Assembly (NCBI GenBank): GCA_023266075.1
Contig: JAHFRX010000028.1
Location: 1 to 11,917 of the forward strand
Length of the DNA: 11,917 nucleotides
Reading direction: 5' to 3'
Source of the DNA: Legionellaceae bacterium
GTDB lineage: Bacteria > Pseudomonadota > Gammaproteobacteria > Legionellales > Legionellaceae
The position numbers and the translations under genes are program-made. The notes under the pieces were generated by a model that had not been told where the DNA came from, ran no database searches, and worked only from the letters and a program-made list of their open reading frames with translations. How positions within the stretch are numbered: the first letter of the stretch is position 1; every line of letters begins with the position of its first letter. Shown here one piece after another: positions 1 to 6,791 of the stretch.

Positions 1-1
1 A

Positions 2-1714
2 GCATTCGTGTCACCACTCCCTCCAGCACAAACAGGCATTGCACAATACAGTCGTATGCTCTTACCAGCACTCGCTGATTATTATGAGATTGATGTTATC
101 GTAGCTCAGCCGGACGTCAACGATGCATGGATTCAAGAGCACTGCCCCATACGCACCGTCGAGTGGTTTACAGAACACGCACATGATTACCAACGCGTCC
201 TTTATCATCTGGGTAATTCAACTTTTCACACGCACCAATTTGCGTGTATAAAAACAATTCCGGGTGTTGTTGTTTTACATGACTTTTACTTAAGTTGTAT
301 TATTTCTTATCTTGAAATGATACAACAAAAAACATGCTGGTCAGAAGCACTCTATCATGCTCACGGCTACAGTGCTCTTTTCTTTCGCCATCACTTGCCA
401 CATCTTTCGTTTTTAGAAAAGCATTACCCTTGTAATGCAGAAGTGGTTCAATCAGCATTAGGTATGATTGTCCATGGAGAGGAATCTCTTCGTCTTGCGA
501 AACAATGGCTCAAAGAGCCTCATGACAAACCTTGGTTTAAAATTCCTCATTTAAAATCACTTCACACCATGACAAAATCTACAGCACGTCAACAGATTGA
601 TATTCCTGAAGATGCGTTTATTACAGCAAGCTTTGGTTTCTTGGCATCGAGCAAAAAAAGTCTCGATATTTTAAAAGCCTGGGCTCACTCAACACTACGC
701 TCACAAACGAATCATTATCTGATTTTTGTAGGAGAGGCCGATCAACCGTATGAACAAATACTCAAAGCTTATATCGCAGAGCAAGCCTTAACGTCTCGCG
801 TCATCATTACAGGATGGACAGACAATATATTATTCGAACATTACTTAACCGCCGCAGATATCGCGGTCCAACTTCGTACCGATACACGTGGTGAAACTTC
901 TGGCGCTGTTTTAGATTGTCTTGCAAGTGGATTACCTACGATTGTAAATGCGCATGGTTCGATGAAGGACTTACCCGACGATGCTGTACTCAAGCTCTCA
1001 GATGACTGCCCGACAACCGAACTCATTACCGCATTAGAGCAACTCGCCAATCATGCCGTGTTACGCGATACACTCTCTACGCACGCCACAACATATATTC
1101 AAATGCACCACGATGTGTCTCGATGTGCAAAAGCTTATTTCGATGCGATTGAAAGCAGTTATACGACATTACAACCGCTGACATTGCTGAAACGCATTCA
1201 ACAACTCGGTACATTTAACCATCAGGATTGGTTACTTATTTTAGAAAATGTGGTCATGAATCAACCCCCGCGTGCTATCAAACAACTTCTCATCGATATC
1301 ACTAATTGGGAAAAAGTACCCGCACCACAAAATGCACTTTACGAACATGTACTGCGCCAACTCATTCATCATCCACCAACAGAATGTCGTGTTGAGCCCA
1401 TCTATCAACGCCCTCATGAAAAGTGCTTCCGCTATGCAAGAACATTTATGTCTAAATGGTTAGGCTTTCCAGTTAAAGGTTTTACTGATGATATCATCTC
1501 CACACGAATGCAAGATGCTTATCTATCCCTTTATCCGATAACACCTCAGCAGCAGCAACTCACGCAGGTATTACAAAGACGCGGGGTGCGCCTTTATATC
1601 CAAAATCCAGACGCACCATTCGCTACAGATGAAGATGAGCTCCGTCAATATCTCAAAAATTATTTTCCTTACTGCTCATGGGCATCATCACTCAACACCA
1701 TGGAGACCGTTTGA
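2..1714 (+). CDS. GT-B family glycosyltransferase (family 4-like), 5'-partial, with a degenerate C-terminal extension
   Basis: Probable cytoplasmic, nucleotide-sugar-dependent glycosyltransferase for a surface glycan; donor and acceptor are unknown. The frame stays open to the left edge, and the residues Ala-Phe-Val before SPLPPAQTGIAQYS match the usual beginning of these enzymes, so the GTG at 8 is probably internal and the true start lies outside the window. Counting from position 8, the N-terminal Rossmann half contains YHLGNSTFH (66-74) and PGVVVLHDF (85-93). The C-terminal half contains the KKS donor-binding lysines (216-218), VGEAD (241-245) and the strongly conserved QLRTDTRGETSGAVLDCLA (288-306), followed by GLPTIVNAHGS. 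Residues from about 425 to 560 fall outside the GT-B fold and resemble the opening domain of a second glycosyltransferase, but lack its TGIQRV motif. The stop overlaps the start of the next gene. Family is confident; substrate is not. Confidence 0.88.
   Translation, partial: AFVSPLPPAQTGIAQYSRMLLPALADYYEIDVIVAQPDVNDAWIQEHCPIRTVEWFTEHAHDYQRVLYHLGNSTFHTHQFACIKTIPGVVVLHDFYLSCIISYLEMIQQKTCWSEALYHAHGYSALFFRHHLPHLSFLEKHYPCNAEVVQSALGMIVHGEESLRLAKQWLKEPHDKPWFKIPHLKSLHTMTKSTARQQIDIPEDAFITASFGFLASSKKSLDILKAWAHSTLRSQTNHYLIFVGEADQPYEQILKAYIAEQALTSRVIITGWTDNILFEHYLTAADIAVQLRTDTRGETSGAVLDCLASGLPTIVNAHGSMKDLPDDAVLKLSDDCPTTELITALEQLANHAVLRDTLSTHATTYIQMHHDVSRCAKAYFDAIESSYTTLQPLTLLKRIQQLGTFNHQDWLLILENVVMNQPPRAIKQLLIDITNWEKVPAPQNALYEHVLRQLIHHPPTECRVEPIYQRPHEKCFRYARTFMSKWLGFPVKGFTDDIISTRMQDAYLSLYPITPQQQQLTQVLQRRGVRLYIQNPDAPFATDEDELRQYLKNYFPYCSWASSLNTMETV
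1702..1705 (+). promoter_or_regulatory. Shine-Dalgarno GGAG for the downstream membrane-protein gene
   Basis: GGAG lies five bases before a TTG at 1711 whose last two bases belong to the TGA stop of the glycosyltransferase gene (TTGA overlap). The in-frame ATG at 1678 has no purine-rich sequence before it. This favours TTG 1711 as the start and suggests translational coupling of the two genes. Confidence 0.6.
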
Positions 1715-3192
1715 GTAAAACAGACGCTATTGCTTTTTTGTGCATCACCACTGTTTTTTGCCTGCTTTTTTATTTAGAAAATGCAGGACACCCGATCTAT
1801 CACAGTTTACTGAACAATTCAGACTCACTTTACCTACCGATATTATTTAATAACTTATTCACTCACAATGGTCATATCAGCGATTGGTATCTCACACCAG
1901 CGCCTTATTTTTTTCCAGATTATTTGCTTTTTAGTATCGCTTATATGGCGTCAAACACCATCCCATCTCAGGTGTTTATTTATGCAACACTACAAATTTC
2001 GCTACTGCTTGTCTTGCTCTATTTTTTCTTTAAATTTTTTGCACCATCAACAGCACGCTACAGTAGTTTACTCGCGACGCTTTTACTGGTTTATTTAGGT
2101 CTCAAAGAAATACAGCCTTATCCCTTACTCTTTCATAGCGCGTACCATTTTGGATGTTTCTTAATGGAGATAATGGCATCCATATTGTGGCTTAACTGGT
2201 TTAAAAAAAATCGACATAACGACTTGATATTACTGATCTTCGTTGCGTTTATCACAACCCTTTCAGACTCGCTTTTTTTTACACAATGGATTTTGCCATC
2301 GCTCCTTGCTGCTTGCCTCTTCAAACATCAGCATAAACAACCTATCAACATACGTGACCTATCACCATGCTTAGCGAGTCTCTTTGGGTTCGTTCTTTAT
2401 CCTTATGTCGTCACACACGCAACGCGCTACTCGATGCGCTTCAATATTCACCAAATGCCAACGCACTTACTCGAAGTCAAACGTATTTTTCTCCAAATTT
2501 TCGCACAAGGACCCATCGTCAGTCTGTTTATTTTGATATTTTATGGGACGCTAAGCGTTATTTTCATCCTTATTCTCTTAAAAAAAATTCAACTTCACCC
2601 CACAGTTGCTGTTGGGTATGCTTTCCTTTTGATTGCCACAGGCACAACGATCATGCCACCACTTGTTGTCGCGCATTTTGAAGCAACGAGTCGTTATTTT
2701 ATTCCCATATTCGTCTGGCCGGTGATCGTCTCCATTGCCGTGCTCACAACGAAAATCAACATATTTAGGCGGCTGACCTTGCCGCTGTCTGCGATATTAA
2801 CTGGGATACTCGTTATGGCGTGTGTCACCTTTTGTCAACAACATCATCATCAAGATTACTATCCAAAGGAGCTCGCGTGTATTGATAATATGCTAAATCA
2901 CTACCCCAATTTACATCATGGTATCGCAGAATACTGGGACGCAAAACGCTATCAAGCCTATAGTCAACATGATCTCACTTTAGCGCAGTATCATAACGAG
3001 CGCTTTCAACATCATTGGATAACATCAGAGGATTATTTTCGCTCTTCTTATGATTTTGCTATTCGCAAAGCTGAAGACAAAACATCGCTCACAACAAGAC
3101 CACCGCTCAAGATTGTGCCATGCGGTACACGTACACTGTGGATATATGGACAAAATAACTTAGTCATTAGACCGGATTATCCGCATCAATAA
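1711..3192 (+). CDS. Polytopic inner-membrane protein, GT-C-like, unknown substrate
   Basis: Multi-pass integral membrane protein of 493 aa from the TTG at 1711, or 504 aa from an ATG at 1678; the first is preferred because of GGAG at 1702-1705. By eye there are about 10-11 hydrophobic segments over residues 5-375. TM1 is followed by a loop with NNSDSLYLP (about 35-43) and WYLTPAPYFFPD (59-70), and a second SDSLF motif lies at about 185-189. Acidic residues in the first extracytoplasmic loop, many TM helices and a soluble C-terminal part (about 377-493, with EYWDAKRYQAYS) fit GT-C-type enzymes or related glycan-modifying membrane proteins. That assignment is inferred from architecture, not from a firmly recognised family. 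Coupling to a glycosyltransferase gene supports a role in glycan assembly. The 3' end overlaps the convergent NIF3-family gene by 26 bp, so no terminator fits between them. Confidence 0.72.
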   Translation: MSKTDAIAFLCITTVFCLLFYLENAGHPIYHSLLNNSDSLYLPILFNNLFTHNGHISDWYLTPAPYFFPDYLLFSIAYMASNTIPSQVFIYATLQISLLLVLLYFFFKFFAPSTARYSSLLATLLLVYLGLKEIQPYPLLFHSAYHFGCFLMEIMASILWLNWFKKNRHNDLILLIFVAFITTLSDSLFFTQWILPSLLAACLFKHQHKQPINIRDLSPCLASLFGFVLYPYVVTHATRYSMRFNIHQMPTHLLEVKRIFLQIFAQGPIVSLFILIFYGTLSVIFILILLKKIQLHPTVAVGYAFLLIATGTTIMPPLVVAHFEATSRYFIPIFVWPVIVSIAVLTTKINIFRRLTLPLSAILTGILVMACVTFCQQHHHQDYYPKELACIDNMLNHYPNLHHGIAEYWDAKRYQAYSQHDLTLAQYHNERFQHHWITSEDYFRSSYDFAIRKAEDKTSLTTRPPLKIVPCGTRTLWIYGQNNLVIRPDYPHQ

Positions 3193-3922
3193 AGTAATGT
3201 GTAAGATCATAAGTCGTTGCTAAATGCTCACCTAGTGACCTAACGCCTAAACGCTCAGTGGCATGATGCCCACAAGCAAAATAATGAATATCGTGCTCTT
3301 TTGCTTGGTAGTAGGTCCTCTCAGACATTTCCCCACTGAGATATGCATCGACACCCAGCAATGCTGCATCGTCAATAAAATCTTGTGCCGCACCACTGCA
3401 CCACGCGATATGCTGAATCATCGATTTCGGCGCTTTAAGATGTACGGGTAAACGCTCAAATTTTCCAGTGAGCAATGTCATAAAATCCTCTGGATTTAGC
3501 GCTTTTTCAAGTGTGCCCGCCCATAGTAAATCTCGATTTTTCCCCTGACGATGTGACGTAACATCGCGCACATCCAGTAAACGTCCAATACAGGCATTAT
3601 TACCAATCACGGTATGACAATCTAAGGGCAGATGAAACGCAAATAAGTTTATATCATGCACCAGCAACTGTGCAATGCGTTCACGCTTAATCCCTAAAAG
3701 CGTTGGCGCCTCACCACGCCAAAAAAAACCATGATGCACTAAAAGCGCGTCGGCTTTATGCTGAACGGCCGTTAAAATCGTCGATAACGACGCACTAACC
3801 GCTGTACAAATAACACGAACCTCGTCTTTTCCCGAGATTTGTAAACCATTCGGCGCGTAATCTTGAAAAATTTCTGTGTTCAAATACCCGTTTAAATACG
3901 TCGCTAGCTCATCTCGTTTCAT
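3167..3922 (-). CDS. NIF3/YbgI-family dinuclear metal protein (GTP cyclohydrolase 1 type 2 homolog)
   Basis: Full-length 251-aa member of the NIF3 (DUF34) family, a cytoplasmic dimetal protein whose physiological substrate is unsettled despite the 'GTP cyclohydrolase 1 type 2' label. The metal-ligand pattern of E. coli YbgI is complete: His63-His64 in LLVHHGFFW, Asp101 in HLPLDCHT, and His219 with Glu223 in CGHHATERLG. It is the last gene of the mla-murA operon. Its ATG comes three bases after the murA stop with no clear Shine-Dalgarno sequence, so it is probably translated by coupling. Its 3' end runs 26 bp into the convergent membrane-protein gene. Family assignment is very secure; the cellular role is not. 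Confidence 0.93.
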   Translation of the reverse strand: MKRDELATYLNGYLNTEIFQDYAPNGLQISGKDEVRVICTAVSASLSTILTAVQHKADALLVHHGFFWRGEAPTLLGIKRERIAQLLVHDINLFAFHLPLDCHTVIGNNACIGRLLDVRDVTSHRQGKNRDLLWAGTLEKALNPEDFMTLLTGKFERLPVHLKAPKSMIQHIAWCSGAAQDFIDDAALLGVDAYLSGEMSERTYYQAKEHDIHYFACGHHATERLGVRSLGEHLATTYDLTHYFIDADNPV

Positions 3923-3925
3923 GAT

Positions 3926-5188
3926 TTAATCAGCAACACGCTTAATATTTGCACCTAACTTTGAAAATTTCTCTTCGATACACTCATAACCTCTATCAAC
4001 ATGATAAACACGCTCAACGATGGTTTCACCTTCAGCGACAAGACCCGCTAAAATCAATCCTGCAGAAGCACGTAAATCTGTTGCCATCACCGGAGCACCC
4101 GTCAAATGCTCCATCCCTGTAATCGTTGCCGTGTTGCCATTTAAGCGTATTTTAGCGCCCATTCGCTGCAACTCTTGCACATGCATAAAACGATTTTCAA
4201 AAATAGTTTCGACAATGGTTGATGCACCATGAGCCACTGTATTCATTGCCATAAACTGTGCTTGCATATCTGTTGCTAAACCAGGATACGGTGCCGTTGA
4301 AATATCAGTCGCCTCAGAGCGCAAACCATGCATATCCAGTGTCACCCAGTCCTCACCCAGTGTCAGTGAGGCGCCAGCTTCTTCAAATTTACACAACATA
4401 GAGAGTAGATTGTCTGGGCGAACATGTTTTACTGTGATTTGTCCGCGTGTGATTGCTGCGGCAGCCAAATAAGTCCCAGCTTCGATGCGATCGGGCATCA
4501 CGGTATATTCACCACCGCGGAGAGAATCCACGCCTTCAATTTCAATCGTATGTGTACCTTCACCACGGATGCGCGCGCCTATTTTATTTAAAAAATGCGC
4601 CAAGTCAACGACCTCAGGCTCACGTGCCGCATTTTTAATCACTGTTTTACCTTCAGCGAGCACTGCTGCCATCATGATATTCTCTGTACCAGTCACCGTA
4701 ATGGTATCAAACATCAATGTTTTGCCTTGCAGACGTCCTTGTACTTTCGCCTTGATATAGCCATTTTTTACGTCGATATCAGCGCCCATCGCTTTCAATG
4801 CTTTCAAGTGTAAATCAACAGGTCGCGTACCAATCGCACAGCCTCCTGGGAGCGACACATCTGCTTGACCAAAACGTGCTAACAAAGGTCCTAGTACCAA
4901 AACCGAGGCACGCATCGTTTTCACTAATTCGTAGGGTGCAACAAACTGATGAAGCTCACTTGCATTTAAACTCAGCGTTGTCCCTTCTTTCATATCGATT
5001 TGTACGCCAAGCTTATTCAACAGTTGTTTCATGGTTTGTATATCTTTAAGCTTAGGAATATTATGCAGCGTGACATGATCTGTTGCGAGAATTGTTGCAG
5101 CAAGAATCGGCAGCGCTGCATTTTTCGCACCCGAAATAATCACCTCACCTGATAATGGCTGTCCGCCATGAATAACAAATTTATCCAT
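3926..5188 (-). CDS. murA: UDP-N-acetylglucosamine 1-carboxyvinyltransferase MurA
   Basis: First committed enzyme of peptidoglycan synthesis in the cytoplasm: transfers enolpyruvate from PEP to UDP-GlcNAc. At 420 aa it has the normal length of the EPSP-synthase-like family. Seen directly are SGAKNAALP with Lys22-Asn23, the loop LPGGCAIGTRPVDLH with Cys117 (equivalent to E. coli Cys115, the PEP-attacking and fosfomycin-reactive residue), ATDMQAQF with Asp307 (the general-base position), DLRASAG with Asp371, and DRGYE with Arg399 near the C terminus. The presence of Cys rather than Asp predicts fosfomycin sensitivity at target level. The ATG overlaps the end of ibaG by 8 bp and has GGGAG (5196-5200) seven bases upstream, inside ibaG. 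The ibaG-murA adjacency is the conserved gammaproteobacterial order. Confidence 0.98.
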   Translation of the reverse strand: MDKFVIHGGQPLSGEVIISGAKNAALPILAATILATDHVTLHNIPKLKDIQTMKQLLNKLGVQIDMKEGTTLSLNASELHQFVAPYELVKTMRASVLVLGPLLARFGQADVSLPGGCAIGTRPVDLHLKALKAMGADIDVKNGYIKAKVQGRLQGKTLMFDTITVTGTENIMMAAVLAEGKTVIKNAAREPEVVDLAHFLNKIGARIRGEGTHTIEIEGVDSLRGGEYTVMPDRIEAGTYLAAAAITRGQITVKHVRPDNLLSMLCKFEEAGASLTLGEDWVTLDMHGLRSEATDISTAPYPGLATDMQAQFMAMNTVAHGASTIVETIFENRFMHVQELQRMGAKIRLNGNTATITGMEHLTGAPVMATDLRASAGLILAGLVAEGETIVERVYHVDRGYECIEEKFSKLGANIKRVAD

Positions 5189-5426
5189 GATTTTTCTCCC
5201 ATTCTGCTACTGTCCACGTTTTCATCGTCACCGCATGCAATTCGCCTGACGTAATCCAATCCACCAATTGTGCATACACCCATTGCTCGCGCTTCATTCT
5301 AGGTAAATCAATAAATTTATCTGAAACCACTGTCACCTGATAATGATAACCATCCCCTTGAACTTCAACACGATGTATACCCGCTATTGCTTCTAATCGC
5401 TTTGAAATATCATCGACACTAACCAC
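5181..5426 (-). CDS. ibaG: BolA-family protein IbaG (YrbA)
   Basis: Small cytoplasmic BolA-like protein of 81 aa. BolA proteins bind [2Fe-2S] clusters together with monothiol glutaredoxins; IbaG is linked to acid stress in E. coli. The class II KH-like fold signature is visible: VEVQGDGYHYQVTVVS, then MKREQWVYAQLVDWI, then SGELHAVTMKTWT with the invariant BolA histidine, ending in the AEW motif typical of IbaG rather than BolA proper. The start is GTG at 5426, directly after the mlaB TGA (TGAGTG). A GGAG about ten bases upstream is the only ribosome-site candidate. Its 3' end overlaps murA by 8 bp. Position between mlaB and murA confirms IbaG rather than another BolA paralog. Confidence 0.95.
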   Translation of the reverse strand: MVSVDDISKRLEAIAGIHRVEVQGDGYHYQVTVVSDKFIDLPRMKREQWVYAQLVDWITSGELHAVTMKTWTVAEWEKNHG

Positions 5427-5708
5427 TCAAATGCCGCTCCACAATGAATGTACACCACAAAATTCCGCCAACGCACTCACCTGCGTTGGCATACCCTCAA
5501 CAACCAAATGTTTACCATGCCGCTGACAAAGACGCTTTGCTTCAATCAATAAAGCGAGTCCTGCGCTATCACACTGCAGAACGCCACTCAAATCAATGCA
5601 CACACGTTCTATCTCTGATTGTTCCAAAAGCAAATGAAATCTTGACAAATCAGACATCACCGTGTGAAATGCTAGGACATTTGTGGGCGTAAACGTCGTA
5701 GTATACAT
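5427..5708 (-). CDS. mlaB: MlaB, STAS-domain subunit of the Mla lipid transporter
   Basis: Cytoplasmic STAS protein of 93 aa that binds the MlaF ATPase and is needed for assembly and activity of the MlaFEDB complex. The STAS core reads VCIDLSGVLQCDSAGLALL, with Asp47-Ser48 at the turn where STAS proteins carry the regulatory hydroxyl residue. E. coli MlaB has Thr there, so Ser is a mild variation within the family's range. Sequence outside the core is poorly conserved, as usual for MlaB; the identification rests on the STAS motif plus position between mlaC and ibaG. The ATG follows the mlaC TAA by one base, and ibaG starts immediately after this gene's stop. Confidence 0.92.
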   Translation of the reverse strand: MYTTTFTPTNVLAFHTVMSDLSRFHLLLEQSEIERVCIDLSGVLQCDSAGLALLIEAKRLCQRHGKHLVVEGMPTQVSALAEFCGVHSLWSGI

Positions 5709-5709
5709 G

Positions 5710-6309
5710 TTATGCAGCCACTTTGCGCTGTTTCATTTGTGAAATAAGCCCTTGTATGTTTGAATTTTGCAACACTTGTGCAAATTGATTCCTAAAACTT
5801 TGTAACAGGCTCACGCCTTCAACACTCAAATCATAAACTTTCCAGCGGCCTCCTTTCGTCACCAAAGCATAACTCAGTGGGATTTCTTGACCATTGTTAC
5901 GCTTAATCACACTATTCACACGTGCAAATTTATCATCTACTGATTGTTGTGATGAGAAGGTAATCGTTTCACCCGAATACGCGGCTAACGGTGCAGCATA
6001 CGTACGAATAACTAAATCAGTAAACACTGCTGTAAACTCTTGACGCTCAGCAGAAGTTGCTTTATTCCAGGCGTTACGCCCCAAGACAGAGCGAGACATT
6101 CCCACAACATCAACATGCGGTAGTAAATATTGTCTTACGGCATGCTCAATGATGGCATGATCATCTTTGAGCTTAGATTGGTTGACCTTCAGTGTTGTAA
6201 TAATCTGACCTGCAGCGCCCTCAAGCATAGGAACAGCAGAATCAATCGCCCAACTTAATGTCGCAAAACACATCCATAACACACCAAAGAACCAGTTAAA
6301 TCGTCGCAT
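5710..6309 (-). CDS. mlaC: MlaC, periplasmic phospholipid-binding protein
   Basis: Soluble periplasmic carrier that shuttles phospholipid between the outer-membrane MlaA-porin complex and the inner-membrane MlaFEDB complex. The 199-aa protein starts with a clear Sec signal peptide: two Arg at positions 2-3, hydrophobic FFGVLWMCFATL, and a likely cleavage after SWA (residue 21). The mature part matches the MlaC/Ttg2D family, with conserved blocks such as LPHVDVVGMSRSVLGRNAW, the central FTDLVIRTYAAPLAAYSGE, ending with GRWKVYDLSVEGVSLLQSFR and NQF. The start has AGGTG (6315-6319) five bases upstream. It lies between mlaD and mlaB in one operon; MlaA is not encoded in the window, as is usual. 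Confidence 0.97.
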   Translation of the reverse strand: MRRFNWFFGVLWMCFATLSWAIDSAVPMLEGAAGQIITTLKVNQSKLKDDHAIIEHAVRQYLLPHVDVVGMSRSVLGRNAWNKATSAERQEFTAVFTDLVIRTYAAPLAAYSGETITFSSQQSVDDKFARVNSVIKRNNGQEIPLSYALVTKGGRWKVYDLSVEGVSLLQSFRNQFAQVLQNSNIQGLISQMKQRKVAA

Positions 6310-6317
6310 GACATCAC

Positions 6318-6791
6318 CTATTTATTGATAGAAAATAACAACTGTCCAATTAAATTCTCTAACACCATCGCTTCTTGTGTTTTAGCAATCAAATCGCCTT
6401 GTTTTAAATAAGGATGCGCTGACTCCTCACCATCAAAGCCTGGAACAATACTAATATAGTTCGAGCCTAACAACCCTTCTGTTAAAATACGTGCGGAAAT
6501 ATCATCGTAAGGAATCGATACATCCGAGCGCAGTTTTAAAGTCACTGTTGCATTCAGTTGGTTGGGCTGCAACATAATTCTCGACACCTCACCAATCCGA
6601 ACACCGGCCACAGTCACCGGCGCGTGTACTTTTAATCCACCAATATTCACAAAATCAGCATTTACTTCGTACGATTTCCCAAAAGATGCCGTCGAAAAGC
6701 CACTCACTTTAAACACTAAAAAAAGTAAAGAAAACAAACCAAACAACATCAATAGTCCCACACTCATGTCTATCCGTCGTTGTTTGTTCAT
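6318..6791 (-). CDS. mlaD: MlaD, MCE-domain subunit of the Mla transporter
   Basis: Inner-membrane-anchored MCE protein that forms a hexameric ring on MlaE and passes lipid to or from MlaC. The start used is the ATG at 6791 (157 aa), which overlaps the mlaE stop as TAATG and has GGAG (6799-6802) seven bases upstream; a TTG six bases earlier sits only one base from that site and is rejected. One N-terminal TM helix (about 11-29) precedes a single MCE domain (about 39-118) with FVNIGGLKVHAPVTVAGVRIG and the EGLLGSNYISI pore-loop region (Leu107-Leu108). The C-terminal helix MVLENLIGQLLFS matches the family. The protein stops soon after it, lacking the disordered tail of the 183-aa E. coli protein. 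Confidence 0.96.
   Translation of the reverse strand: MNKQRRIDMSVGLLMLFGLFSLLFLVFKVSGFSTASFGKSYEVNADFVNIGGLKVHAPVTVAGVRIGEVSRIMLQPNQLNATVTLKLRSDVSIPYDDISARILTEGLLGSNYISIVPGFDGEESAHPYLKQGDLIAKTQEAMVLENLIGQLLFSINK

Noticed and set aside
1868..2681. Plus-strand frames at 1868-2098 and 2367-2681 inside the membrane-protein gene
   Set aside because: Out-of-frame shadows of the 1711-3192 gene; their translations show no domain-like pattern.
4020..5049. Several plus-strand open frames of 61-91 codons opposite murA
   Set aside because: They lie entirely antisense to an intact, strongly conserved murA and have no ribosome sites or recognisable protein features.
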